Source: Pinibacter aurantiacus (GTDB taxonomy: Bacteria > Bacteroidota > Bacteroidia > Chitinophagales > Chitinophagaceae). Taken from it: 64,000 bases of DNA. Both the position numbers and the translations under genes were made by a program. The stretch's first letter is position 1. Every line of letters begins with the position of its first letter. The notes below the pieces were generated by a model, which saw only the letters and a list, made by a program, of their open reading frames with translations, did no database searches and was not told the origin of the DNA. Shown here piece after piece: positions 18,488-27,490 of this stretch. The DNA lies in assembly GCF_019130065.1 (NCBI RefSeq), contig NZ_JAHSPG010000006.1:1-64000 (forward strand). The letters run 5' to 3'.

Positions 18488-18533
18488 TGAGATGAAGTGT
18501 ATTTAATTTTAAATGAGAAAGGATAAGACGCCG

Positions 18534-18575
18534 CAAATGTATGAAATTATTATTTAATAAAATACCGATTGGTAT
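18534..18575 (-). promoter_or_regulatory. Candidate fabF promoter and operator
   Basis: On the minus strand TACATTTG (18534-18541) matches the Bacteroidota −7 consensus TAnnTTTG, 47 bases upstream of the fabF ATG. Just upstream lies the palindrome ATACCGATTGGTAT (18562-18575), which resembles TetR-family operators with ACCG/CGGT half sites. No clear −33 TTG was found at the standard spacing. Confidence 0.4.
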
Positions 18576-18683
18576 ATTTTGAGATTTTCGTTCAATAATC
18601 TATTATATTAAATCACAACCATTTATCGTATCTTTCATTTTTTCCTCCACAAAGAAGATTTATATAATTATCACGCCTTTTTA

Positions 18684-18714
18684 TTTGGTAACATTCAATT
18701 GATGTTTATATTTG
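18684..18714 (+). promoter_or_regulatory. Bacteroidota-type promoter for the GntR gene
   Basis: TTTG at 18684-18687 and TATATTTG at 18707-18714 match the −33 TTG and −7 TAnnTTTG elements with a 19-base spacer, the standard arrangement for the primary sigma factor of this phylum. The GntR ATG lies about 130 bases downstream, leaving a long 5' leader with no obvious structure. Confidence 0.65.
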
Positions 18715-18847
18715 TGGTATAGAATAGGATAGGATAGTTTGAAACGATGTTGCCATTCCTCTCTTGCTAAGCGATAGTATGTCACCGTCTTTTTAACTAT
18801 TTTACAATCTAACGTTATCCCAACATTTTAGACGATTGAGTTTCTTT

Positions 18848-19864
18848 ATGAGAAATATTTTTGAACAAATTCACGAACTTGATGGCATTCCCGGCTTGTC
18901 AAAGCATGAACAACTTGTGCAGGGAATCATCAACTCCATAAACGAAAAGATTGTAACGCAAGGCGATCCTCTTCCCTCCGTAAATACTTTAATAAAAGAA
19001 GTGGGTTTTGCCCGCGAAACCATAGCAAAAGGTTATAAAGAACTTGTACGAAGAGGCATTGTGGAATCCAAGAATCGTGTGCGTTTTTATGTAGCCAATG
19101 AGGCAACCGGCCAGCAATTGAAAGTTGCCCTCTTGCTTTTTGCATTTGATAGTTTCCAGGAAACATTTTATAAAACCTTCCGCTCCAAACTTGGTGAGAA
19201 CGTACACATTGATGTGTTCTTTCATCATAATAATATTGACGTATTTGAAACCATCATTTCAAACATGCGTGGCAAGTATGGCATGTATGTGATAGCACCG
19301 ATACCGCATCCAAGAACTGCAGGCATATTGAAAACACTGCCGATGAACATGTTCCTGATGATCGACCGGTACGAGCCCATGGATGTTGAGTTTTCTTATG
19401 TTACACAAGAGTTTGAGCAAGCTTCCTATGATGCATTTGCCCAGCTGGCAGACACGATCAAGAGCTTTGACGAAATGATTTTCTATCACCGTCCTGCGGC
19501 TGATACACCCATTGAAATACTCAATGCATTCAAGCGATTCATAAAAGACTTCAAAGTAAAAGGTGTGGTAAAAAACGAATACCTGCCCGGCGCTTTAGAA
19601 AAAGGGAAAGTCTACTTTACCATAAATAACGCAGAATTATGGCTGATGCTGAAGGATTCGAAGACTAAGAAAATGAAGCTAGGTAAAGATGTTGGCATTC
19701 TGTCGCACAATGATGATGTGGTGAAAGAAATTATTTGCGATGGTATTACCACTTACTCCACTGACTTTAGATCGATGGCAGAGAAAGCAGCAGAGTTTGT
19801 GTTGACACGCAACAAAGTGCAGGAGATCATTCCAACAGTTTTGATCAGACGTAATTCCATTTAG
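18848..19864 (+). CDS. GntR-type transcriptional regulator with sugar-binding-like effector domain
   Basis: From the ATG at 18848 the protein has 338 residues; a TTG four codons upstream is also possible. The N-terminal 70 residues are a GntR winged helix (QGDPLPSVNTLIKEVGFARE, then TIAKGYKELVRRGIVES). The remaining 260 residues resemble a LacI-type periplasmic-binding-protein fold rather than the usual FCD or UTRA effector domain (KVALLLFAFDSFQETFY, MYVIAPIPHP, VGILSHNDD). This combination is common in Bacteroidota sugar regulators. It is separated by one base from the symporter gene and probably controls the symporter and the following alpha-galactosidase genes. Confidence 0.85.
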   Translation: MRNIFEQIHELDGIPGLSKHEQLVQGIINSINEKIVTQGDPLPSVNTLIKEVGFARETIAKGYKELVRRGIVESKNRVRFYVANEATGQQLKVALLLFAFDSFQETFYKTFRSKLGENVHIDVFFHHNNIDVFETIISNMRGKYGMYVIAPIPHPRTAGILKTLPMNMFLMIDRYEPMDVEFSYVTQEFEQASYDAFAQLADTIKSFDEMIFYHRPAADTPIEILNAFKRFIKDFKVKGVVKNEYLPGALEKGKVYFTINNAELWLMLKDSKTKKMKLGKDVGILSHNDDVVKEIICDGITTYSTDFRSMAEKAAEFVLTRNKVQEIIPTVLIRRNSI

Positions 19865-19865
19865 A

Positions 19866-21470
19866 ATGCGCTGGCAAATCGTCATCAGTTTTTTGTGTTG
19901 CTCTTTGCTCGTGGCAGTTATTTCGTGGATCAAAACACACAAGCAAAAGCTTCGCACTTCCACAGATTATTTTCTGGGAGGAAGAAGCCTTGGTTTTATA
20001 GTAGTAGGCGGCTCACTTTTTTTAACCAACATCAGCGCCAATCAGTTCATTGGAGAAAATGAATCTGTCTATATAAACAACATGTCCGTAATGGCGTGGG
20101 GAATGACTTCCATCTTTGCCATGCTGATCGTGTCGGAATTTTTTCTTCCTATTTATTTACGGATAGGAGCCATAACAACACCTGATTTTCTGGCAGTGCG
20201 TTTCGATAGTGCCACCAAGAAAATTGTATCCGTTATTTTCCTGGCAAGCTACATCATAAGCCTTATCCCTGCTGTGTTATACGGCGGAGCAGTTGCTTTT
20301 GAAGGTATGTTTCACATACAGGAAATGTTGCGCATCAGCTACTGGGAAACGATTTGGTTTTTGGTAATAGCTATTGGCGTAGTAGGAGGATTGTATTCTC
20401 TGCTTGGCGGACTGAAAGCAATCAGTATTTCGGATACCGTGCTGGGTCTGGGTTTGCTGATAGGTGGTTTGTTATTGCCTTACTACGGATTCAAATACCT
20501 TGGTCATGGCAATGTCCATGAAGGGTTGAACGTGGTGCTGAGTTCAAAACTATCTCACCTCAATTCAATCGGCTCGAAAGACGATGCGGTGCCTTTGTCG
20601 ACCCTGTTCACAGGCATGCTGCTCATCAACCTTTACTATTGGGGAATGGAGCAATATATAATGCAGCAGGTATTGGCATCAAAGAATTTGGCAGAAGGAC
20701 AAAAAGGAATTGCACTCGCGTGTTTTTATAAATTGATTTCACCATTGTTGCTTAATGTGCCGGGCCTTATTGCGGTGCACATTTATGCGAACCTAAACAA
20801 TACGGCCTCTGTATTTCCAACGTTAGCGGGAGATGTACTGCCGCCGCTATTTACAGGACTTATTGCAGCGCTTGTTTTTGGGGCGGCACTAAGTACGTTC
20901 AGTGCGGGTATTAACAGTGTAGGTACTTTGTTCATCATGAACCTGTACAAACCCTGGGCCGAGGCGAAAGGAAAAAATAGCAGTGAGAAACAGTTGCTGA
21001 GAGTAGGAAAGCGATTTCAATTTGCGGTGATATTGATAGGTATACTAATTGCGCCGTTCATTATTTTTTCATCCGGCGGATTTTATACCTACATACAAAA
21101 GGTGTCGAGCTTTTTTAGTGTGCCGGTGTTTACGATTTTGATCGTCGGGTTCACCACCAAAAAGGTGCCTCCGATAGCAGCGAAAGTGGGTGCATTGTTT
21201 TTTATCATCGCTTACTCGATCACGCAGTTTGTTGTGGACACAGGCATTCATTATTTGCACATGGTCGCAATATTATTTGTCGTAACAGTATTGTTGATGT
21301 TGTTGATGGGAAAGCTTTGGCCCATGCCGGTTCCCTACAATCGCACCATGCAGCCTGCAGGTACTGTCGATCTCAAACCATGGAAGCACCGTTACATATT
21401 CGGGATCATTTTGATAGTGCTGATGGTGTTGACGTTTGTGGTCTTTTCTCCCGTGGGGCTAGCGAAGTAA
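19866..21470 (+). CDS. Sodium/solute symporter (SSS family, SGLT-like)
   Basis: The 534-residue protein has about 13-14 transmembrane helices and the family's opening motif TDYFLGGRSLGFIVVGGSLF followed by TNISANQFIGENES. This is typical of SSS-family sugar symporters found beside glycosidase genes in Bacteroidota. The likely cargo is galactose or a galactoside, judged only from the two following alpha-galactosidase-type genes. It begins one base after the GntR stop codon, so the two are co-transcribed and probably translationally coupled. The TAA stop runs straight into a TTTGAAAATTTGAGAATTTG array. Confidence 0.9.
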   Translation: MRWQIVISFLCCSLLVAVISWIKTHKQKLRTSTDYFLGGRSLGFIVVGGSLFLTNISANQFIGENESVYINNMSVMAWGMTSIFAMLIVSEFFLPIYLRIGAITTPDFLAVRFDSATKKIVSVIFLASYIISLIPAVLYGGAVAFEGMFHIQEMLRISYWETIWFLVIAIGVVGGLYSLLGGLKAISISDTVLGLGLLIGGLLLPYYGFKYLGHGNVHEGLNVVLSSKLSHLNSIGSKDDAVPLSTLFTGMLLINLYYWGMEQYIMQQVLASKNLAEGQKGIALACFYKLISPLLLNVPGLIAVHIYANLNNTASVFPTLAGDVLPPLFTGLIAALVFGAALSTFSAGINSVGTLFIMNLYKPWAEAKGKNSSEKQLLRVGKRFQFAVILIGILIAPFIIFSSGGFYTYIQKVSSFFSVPVFTILIVGFTTKKVPPIAAKVGALFFIIAYSITQFVVDTGIHYLHMVAILFVVTVLLMLLMGKLWPMPVPYNRTMQPAGTVDLKPWKHRYIFGIILIVLMVLTFVVFSPVGLAK

Positions 21471-21730
21471 TTTGAAAATTTGAGAATTTGAAGATTTGAA
21501 AATGAGAGGTGTAACATTTCTCATTGAAATATATAGGGTTTGAAGTTTGAAGTTTTTTGTGGAGTCAGCAGTGGTGCTACTATTAAGGTTTCGTTGTGTC
21601 ACTCACTTCAGCATTTGTATTTCTATTCAGCAGAGGATAGTATTTACAGCTGTAACGAAACTCGCACAGAAAGAATTTTCAAATCTTCAAATTTTCAAAT
21701 TCTCAAATTGGTGTTCTCATTTTCAAATTA
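21469..21730. repeat. Inverted TTTGAAAATTTG arrays between symporter and GH36 genes
   Basis: A nine-base-unit array begins at the symporter stop codon (21469-21506). Its inverted counterpart, with TTTTCAAATCTTCAAATT, spans about 21675-21730. The 170 bases between them show nothing recognisable. The GH36 promoter was not identified. Confidence 0.75.
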
Positions 21731-21762
21731 GCATATTAGCATATTGATTAAAATTGTTAAGA

Positions 21763-23919
21763 ATGAAGAAGAATCTTGTTTTCTCGGTAGTACTCCTTCT
21801 GGCTGGTTGTGTTCACGGCTTTGCTCAGAAAGAAAAGATCGTTATTGAAACGCAGAATGCTGCAATAGTTTTTTCCGTGAAAGGTGACGGCAAATTGTAC
21901 CAGACTTATTTTGGTGAAAAGCTGATGGGTGCTGATGCATACGCGCAACTATCAGAGGAAGGCAAAGAGAGTTATATTCCTGCCGGAACAAACAATCTGT
22001 TTGAACCTGCAATCAGGATGGTGCATGCAGATGGCAATCCCTCGCTCGAGCTTAAATACGAAAGTTCAAAAACCGATAAGCAAGGAGATGTTTCACATAC
22101 TTCCATTGTGTTAAAAGACAATAAGTATCCTGTAACTGTAGTGCTGCATTTTGAAAGCTACTTCAAAGAAAATACTTTCAAAGAGTGGACAGAAATCACA
22201 CAGAACGAAAAGAAAGAGGTGCAGTTAACCCGCTATGCATCTTCTATGTTGCATTTTAGTGCAAACGATTACTGGCTTACACAATTTCATGGTGATTGGG
22301 CCGCGGAAATGCGTATACAGGAAAGTAAACTCACAAACGGCATCAAAACTATTGATACCAAACTTGGTACCCGTGCTGATATGTATGCTACCCCAACTTT
22401 CTTCCTGGCTCTCAACAAACAATCCGATGAAACAAGCGGCGAAGTAATTGCGGGAACGCTTGCATGGACGGGCAACTTCCAATTCACTTTTGATGTGGAT
22501 GAAAAAAATGACCTGCGCGTTATTTCCGGCATTAATCCTTTTGCTTCAGAATATTCATTGAAATCCGGCGAGGTATTTACAACGCCTGCATTCATTTTCA
22601 CTTACTCTCACAATGGTAAAGGCGAAGCCAGCAGAAGCCTGCACGCATGGGCAAGAAACTACGGCGTACTCGATGGAAACGGTAGCCGCCTTACGTTGCT
22701 GAACAACTGGGAGTCCACACAATTTGACTTTGATGAAAAGAAACTCTCCGGTTTATTTGCTGATACAAAGAAACTAGGTGTTGATATGTTCCTGCTGGAT
22801 GATGGTTGGTTCGCTAACAAATATCCACGCAATGACGACCACGCGGGACTCGGCGACTGGCAGGAGAACAAAGCGAAACTGCCAAACGGCCTCGGTCATT
22901 TGGTAAAAGATGCAGAAAGCAAAGGTGTAAAATTTGGTATCTGGATAGAACCTGAAATGGTGAATCCAAAAAGTGAATTGTATGAAAAACATCCTGACTG
23001 GATCTTGAAACTTCCTAATCGCGATGAAGATTATTTCCGCAATCAATTGGTGCTAGATCTTACAAATCCTGTGGTGAAAGAATTTGTGTACAACATGGTG
23101 GATGATATGATGACAAAGAATCCCGGCATTGCGTACATCAAATGGGATTGCAACAGGATGATGACGAATACTTATTCTCCGTATCTTAAAAACAAACAGT
23201 CTCATGTATACATCGAGTATGTGAGAAGCCTGTATAGCATATTAGAAAGATTGAGACAAAAATATCCAACACTTCCAATCATGCTTTGCTCCGGTGGCGG
23301 TGGCAGAACCGACTATGGCGCATTGAAATACTTTACAGAATTCTGGCCAAGCGATAATACAAACGCTGTTGACCGCGTGTTTATTCAGTGGGGTTACTCT
23401 TACTTTTTCCCCGCAAACACTATTGCAAACCACATCACGTCATGGGGCAAGCAATCGCTTAAATATCGCACAGATGTTGCAATGATGGGCAGACTTGGTT
23501 ATGATATCGACGTTGAAAAAATGAGTCCTGACGAATTTACTTTCAGCCAGGACGCCGTTAAAAATTATAAACGCCTGAGCGACGTTATCTGGCACGGCAA
23601 TCTGTACAAACTTGTTTCTCCATATGACGAGAGTCGTGCAGTGTTGATGTTCTCCAACGATGCAAAAACAAAAGCAGTTGTCTTTGCTTACAACCTTAAT
23701 TTCCTTTACGGAAAAAGATGGGAAGCTGTAAAATTGCAGGGCCTTGATCCTGCAAAAAAATACACCATAAAAGAAACGAATCTTTATCCGGGCCACAACT
23801 CATCTGTTCCTGAAAATGGAAAAACATTTACAGGCGACTACCTGATGAAAGTGGGCATCAATCCAAGTTCTGACAGAGAGTTGACAAGTACTGTAATTGA
23901 AATAACAGAAGCTCCGTAA
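21763..23919 (+). CDS. Alpha-galactosidase, GH36
   Basis: From the ATG at 21763 the protein has 718 residues with a lipoprotein-like signal (LLLAGCVHGFAQ). It shows the three-part GH36 layout: N-terminal beta-sandwich, catalytic barrel and small C-terminal sheet. The nucleophile is Asp462 in IKWDCNR and the acid/base Asp531 in WPSDNTNAVDR; GIWIEPEMVNPKSELYEKHP is also diagnostic. It should hydrolyse terminal alpha-1,6-galactose from oligosaccharides such as raffinose or melibiose. The TTG three codons upstream (21754) is a less likely start. It probably belongs to the GntR-controlled unit. Confidence 0.93.
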   Translation: MKKNLVFSVVLLLAGCVHGFAQKEKIVIETQNAAIVFSVKGDGKLYQTYFGEKLMGADAYAQLSEEGKESYIPAGTNNLFEPAIRMVHADGNPSLELKYESSKTDKQGDVSHTSIVLKDNKYPVTVVLHFESYFKENTFKEWTEITQNEKKEVQLTRYASSMLHFSANDYWLTQFHGDWAAEMRIQESKLTNGIKTIDTKLGTRADMYATPTFFLALNKQSDETSGEVIAGTLAWTGNFQFTFDVDEKNDLRVISGINPFASEYSLKSGEVFTTPAFIFTYSHNGKGEASRSLHAWARNYGVLDGNGSRLTLLNNWESTQFDFDEKKLSGLFADTKKLGVDMFLLDDGWFANKYPRNDDHAGLGDWQENKAKLPNGLGHLVKDAESKGVKFGIWIEPEMVNPKSELYEKHPDWILKLPNRDEDYFRNQLVLDLTNPVVKEFVYNMVDDMMTKNPGIAYIKWDCNRMMTNTYSPYLKNKQSHVYIEYVRSLYSILERLRQKYPTLPIMLCSGGGGRTDYGALKYFTEFWPSDNTNAVDRVFIQWGYSYFFPANTIANHITSWGKQSLKYRTDVAMMGRLGYDIDVEKMSPDEFTFSQDAVKNYKRLSDVIWHGNLYKLVSPYDESRAVLMFSNDAKTKAVVFAYNLNFLYGKRWEAVKLQGLDPAKKYTIKETNLYPGHNSSVPENGKTFTGDYLMKVGINPSSDRELTSTVIEITEAP

Positions 23920-23925
23920 ATAAAC

Positions 23926-23956
23926 TTCCGGGCAGATTGAAGCAATCCGCCCGGAA
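23926..23956 (+). promoter_or_regulatory. Intercistronic hairpin between two GH-D genes
   Basis: TTCCGGGC and GCCCGGAA (23926-23933 and 23949-23956) form a strong stem, extended by GATTG/CAATC inside, without a T-tract. It begins six bases after the GH36 stop and may stabilise or cap the upstream transcript rather than end it. Confidence 0.55.
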
Positions 23957-23982
23957 TTATTCCAAATAAACAAAGATGCGTT

Positions 23983-26016
23983 ATGAAGTATAATGTAATG
24001 TTATGCAAGCTATTCGTATTGACTTTATTCTCGTTTAATTTATTTGCACAAAACGGTTCAGGCATAAAAACAATTGCGTTTGGAAAGAACAATGTCATTC
24101 GCTATGATCTTTCTACAGGTTTTTACGATGTTGTCTTTAACGGCAAGGTCGTAATCAAAAAAGCGTTTGCAGAGGGTCGATCAACTATGTCTTTCACCAG
24201 CAAAGATTTATCGAAAAGAACATTTTCTTCCAAAACCATCACAGATAAATTTGGCAAAGGGACCTGCAGCATTGTAACGCTAACCGGCAACAATAACTTG
24301 CAGATGCAACAATTGTTTTTTACATATCCGGGCAAAGATTATTTCTTCACACAACTTGTTGTTACAGGCGCAAAAGAAGGCTGCAACTATCTTTCCGTAT
24401 TAAACAGCGCCGCAGTTGACATGGAAAAAGATGCAGATAATCGCTCAGTTTTCATTCCGTTTGATAACGATGCGTGGATGCGTTATAGTTCTTACAATTT
24501 GGATAAAAGTAATTTCACTGGATCTGAAGTTGGGGTAGTGTACAGTGATAAAAACGATCACGGCTTTATTGCAGGTTCACTTGATCAGGATGATTGGAAG
24601 TCTGGTGTAATGATTAAAGGACAAAGCGAATCAACATTATTGTTGAATGTTTTTGCAGGATTTACAGACAGCCTCGTAACACGTGACCGCAAGGCTCATG
24701 GCTTTGTGGGACTCAATCAAAAGTCATCAGCTTCTCCAAGATTTTTGATTGGTCTTTTTGATAACTGGAAAGATGGAATGGAAACCTATGCAAAGAGTGT
24801 GCGAACGCAATCTCCCCGTTATATTTTCAAATGGAACAAGGCAAAACCGATGGGGTGGAACAGCTGGGGCGTACTACAGGAAAAAATAAATAAGGAGAAT
24901 ACTGGCGCGGTCATTGACTTTTTTGCTGATTCCTGCAAAGGTTTTCGCAACGCTGATAACACTTTATATATTGATCTCGATTCATTTTGGGACAACATGA
25001 CAAGCGGTGGAATCGGCGGCGACATCAGCACATTAAAAGCATTTGCGGATCATTGCAGAGCGAAAGGTCTGCGTCCCGGCGTGTATTGGGCGCCTTTCAC
25101 CGACTGGGGCAAAAATGCTGACAGAAAAGTAGAAGGGTCTGATTACAAATACAAGGATTGTTGGCTCACAGTAAATGGACAGTATCACGACTTTGACGGA
25201 GGAAGAGCGATGGATCCAACACATCCGGCAACGCTGGCAAAGATTGCGTTTTACATGAAACGCTTTAAAGAATGCGGCTTTGAAATGATCAAGATCGATT
25301 TTCTCGGACATGCTGCTATTGAAGCAGATCATTATTTCGAAAGCAACGTTCACACGGGCATGCAGGCATACAAAAAAGGAATGCAATATCTGAATGATCA
25401 AATGGCAGGCACTATGCTTGTGTACGCGGCTATCTCCGCCAATATTGCAACCAGCAAATATGTTCACATGCGTCGCATCGCCTGTGATGCATTCAAACAA
25501 ATAAATGAAACTGGATACACGCTTAACAGCACCGGACTGGGCTGGTGGCAAAATGAGTTGTATGATTTCGTAGATGCCGACCACGTTGTGTTTGGCAATG
25601 AAAGCGAAGGTGTTAATAAAGCACGTTTAACCTCATCTCTCATTACCGGGACGTTAATAACAGGCGATGATTATTCTAAAGACGGCCAATGGAAAGAGCG
25701 TGCAAAGAAGTTCCTGCAGAATAAAGACATTATTCAGCTTGCACAGGCAACGAATAATTTCCGTCCTGTTGCAATTGAGGTGGGTGATAAAGCACCAAAT
25801 ATTTTTGCGAGCGTGGGAAAACAATATACCTACATAGCAGTGTTGAATTATGATGACGCAGAAAAGCAGTTTACTGTTGACTTGACGAAGCTTGGTTTGA
25901 AGAATGCAAATCACACGACAAAAGAACTTTATTCAGGTAAAGAGAGAAATGTTGGGAATACTTTGCAATTAACATTGCCTGGCAAAGATGCGGTGATTTA
26001 TAGGATATCGAATTAG
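23983..26016 (+). CDS. Alpha-galactosidase-like glycosidase of clan GH-D
   Basis: The 677-residue exported protein (signal peptide ending NLFAQ) has an N-terminal beta-sandwich and a central barrel with GLRPGVYWAPFTDWG, MGWNSWGVLQEK, and FEMIKIDFLGHAA, where Asp439 is the expected nucleophile. RRIACDAFKQINETGY is a candidate for the acid/base region. These features place it in clan GH-D (GH27/GH36) but away from the typical GH36 gene just upstream; its substrate is therefore uncertain. It follows the GH36 gene by 63 bases with a hairpin between them. Its frame ends before a large CGTCATTGCGAG-type repeat. Confidence 0.82.
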   Translation: MKYNVMLCKLFVLTLFSFNLFAQNGSGIKTIAFGKNNVIRYDLSTGFYDVVFNGKVVIKKAFAEGRSTMSFTSKDLSKRTFSSKTITDKFGKGTCSIVTLTGNNNLQMQQLFFTYPGKDYFFTQLVVTGAKEGCNYLSVLNSAAVDMEKDADNRSVFIPFDNDAWMRYSSYNLDKSNFTGSEVGVVYSDKNDHGFIAGSLDQDDWKSGVMIKGQSESTLLLNVFAGFTDSLVTRDRKAHGFVGLNQKSSASPRFLIGLFDNWKDGMETYAKSVRTQSPRYIFKWNKAKPMGWNSWGVLQEKINKENTGAVIDFFADSCKGFRNADNTLYIDLDSFWDNMTSGGIGGDISTLKAFADHCRAKGLRPGVYWAPFTDWGKNADRKVEGSDYKYKDCWLTVNGQYHDFDGGRAMDPTHPATLAKIAFYMKRFKECGFEMIKIDFLGHAAIEADHYFESNVHTGMQAYKKGMQYLNDQMAGTMLVYAAISANIATSKYVHMRRIACDAFKQINETGYTLNSTGLGWWQNELYDFVDADHVVFGNESEGVNKARLTSSLITGTLITGDDYSKDGQWKERAKKFLQNKDIIQLAQATNNFRPVAIEVGDKAPNIFASVGKQYTYIAVLNYDDAEKQFTVDLTKLGLKNANHTTKELYSGKERNVGNTLQLTLPGKDAVIYRISN

Positions 26017-26452
26017 TGTGAACATGTTAAAGGGATTGCTTCGCCTCGTCCCCGACGAAGCGATCTTTGCCTAATGTGTTCGGTATTCATTTTCTGCAGA
26101 GGCTCGCAATGACGTGTAACCTCGGAACTTGAATGGAAACTGCGAGGCAATAAAACAAGACTGTGGCGTCATTGCGAGACCAGTGGAGCAGGAAGGTCGT
26201 AGAAGATTAAGAGTGCGGAACATGAACTAATCGGTCGAAGCAATCTCATTGAGAGTGCTCTACCGATGTGAGGTCCCAGACAATGATGACTTTCATAACA
26301 AAGACAGAATAGGCAGGAATCGTTCATTAGCAAAGCGTTTGAGTTAATACTCAGGCGCTTTTGTTTTTTTCCGAATTTTATCATATTAATCTACGGGCGG
26401 ACCGGTATAAAAAACCGCTGCGGTACAATTTTTTGGCAACTAACTTAAATCA
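26017..26452. repeat. Intergenic region with CGTCATTGCGAG-type repeat
   Basis: No gene is visible. The same element as at 16927-17098 recurs here in rearranged form: GGGATTGCTTCG and GGCTCGCAATGACG on the left (26034-26114), and GCGTCATTGCGAGACC with GAAGCAATCTC on the right (26167-26250). The right part (26380-26452) is the 5' region of the thioredoxin gene. Confidence 0.6.
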
Positions 26453-26761
26453 ATGTTTATGGAAGGAAATCAAAGCTTTGGCAATCTGATAAATGGGAGC
26501 AAGCCCGTGGTGGTTGATTTTTTTGCAGAATGGTGCGGCCCTTGTAAATTGATGCCTCCCATTCTTAAAGAATTGAAGGACATGGTGGGCGACAATGCCA
26601 TCATCATTAAAATAGATGTCGACAAGAATCCGAATGTTGCAGCTGCCTACAATATACAAGGAGTTCCTACGATCATGATATTCAAAAACGGCAAAGTGAT
26701 GTATCGCCAGAGTGGAGTAGTGCCAGCAAAGCAGTTGAAAATGGCGATGGATCAGGTGTAG
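26453..26761 (+). CDS. trxA: Thioredoxin
   Basis: The 102-residue cytoplasmic protein has one thioredoxin fold with the redox motif WCGPCK (Cys28 and Cys31), the cis-proline motif GVPTIMIFKNG and normal length. It keeps cytoplasmic disulfides reduced. The start is ATG at 26453 or 26459. Its TAG stop codon is written by the edge of a GTAGAGAC palindrome (26758-26782), the same repeat family that ends bshC. Confidence 0.93.
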   Translation: MFMEGNQSFGNLINGSKPVVVDFFAEWCGPCKLMPPILKELKDMVGDNAIIIKIDVDKNPNVAAAYNIQGVPTIMIFKNGKVMYRQSGVVPAKQLKMAMDQV

Positions 26762-26782
26762 AGACAAGGCATTGCCTTGTCT
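26758..26782 (+). repeat. GTAGAGAC palindrome supplying a stop codon
   Basis: GTAGAGAC followed by AAGGCATTGCCTT forms a palindromic arm. The TAG of the thioredoxin frame is positions 2-4 of the repeat. A GGGCACGCCC hairpin follows. Confidence 0.6.
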
Positions 26783-26801
26783 GAACGGGCACGCCCAATA
26801 C

Positions 26802-27281
26802 CTAGTTCGCAATTTCATTCTGCGAACGCAATTCCCCGTTCTCATCAATATGCTGCACGTCAACGTTCAGTTCATTCAACACTTTGCCGATCAATTTACT
26901 TCGGTGGCATTCAGAAGGTTTGCTTTCGCTGCACATTAGTACAACCCTGATATTTTTTTCGTAAGCCGTTTCAATTCGTTTGATACCGTTTTTAAAAGCC
27001 TCGGTTTCTGCCAACAGGTCGTAATTCACTTTGCCTTTTTCATCGTAAAACTTACTGTTCGCAGGTCGTCCGCCAAGCGCTTCCCCCATGAAGAGGTAAG
27101 TGATATTGTTGTCTTTCAATGTATCAGCGAGTTTCCGGGCAATATATTGAGGGTTGTGTTTCGAGTAGGGAATAGAGCGCACATCAATCAGGTATTGAAT
27201 ATCAAACTGCTTTAGTAAAGCGATGAATTCTTCAATTGTTCGAGTGCCGTGACCGATTGTGTATATAGGGTGTTTAATCAT
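26802..27281 (-). CDS. DUF488 family protein
   Basis: The 159-residue protein has the DUF488 signature: YTIGHGTRTIEEFI at the start, DVRSIPYSKHNPQY, and the cysteine motif LMCSESKPSECHRSKLIG. DUF488 proteins are small and widespread; their reaction is not established, though a role in nucleic acid or redox processes has been suggested. It is convergent with thioredoxin. The start ATG at 27281 gives the full conserved N terminus. No partner gene of known DUF488 systems lies beside it. Confidence 0.85.
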   Translation of the reverse strand: MIKHPIYTIGHGTRTIEEFIALLKQFDIQYLIDVRSIPYSKHNPQYIARKLADTLKDNNITYLFMGEALGGRPANSKFYDEKGKVNYDLLAETEAFKNGIKRIETAYEKNIRVVLMCSESKPSECHRSKLIGKVLNELNVDVQHIDENGELRSQNEIAN

Positions 27282-27289
27282 GGTGATTG

Positions 27290-27417
27290 CAGCCGGTAGT
27301 CCGTGGCCGGTGGCCGGTGTTTTAGTGCGGGAATGTTTATAATAATTTCATACCAGTGAATGTTTATCATTTTGGTTGGATGTTCTAACCAACTACTGGT
27401 TGCCGGCTACTGGCACC
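27290..27417. repeat. Inverted GCCGGTGG arrays
   Basis: A GCCGGTAGTCCGTGGCCGG array (27290-27319) and an inverted GTTGCCGGCTACTGG copy (27396-27417) flank about 80 bases without features. The unit resembles the one next to fabF at 17212-17242. Confidence 0.5.
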
Positions 27418-27429
27418 AGAGAAAAACAC

Positions 27430-27456
27430 CAAAAGGAGGCTTTCGCCTCCCTTTTT
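27430..27456 (-). terminator. Terminator for the 63-residue gene
   Basis: AAAAGGAGGC and GCCTCCCTTTTT enclose a TTTC loop. On the minus strand the hairpin is followed by TTTT, 35 bases after the stop of the small gene at 27491; it could also work on the plus strand. Confidence 0.8.
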
Positions 27457-27490
27457 CCATGTACGCCTATAAACGGCCCTGTTTATTAGC

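Noticed and set aside
25033-25584. Minus-strand 183-codon frame opposite the second GH-D gene
   Set aside because: Antisense shadow of a gene with clear catalytic motifs.
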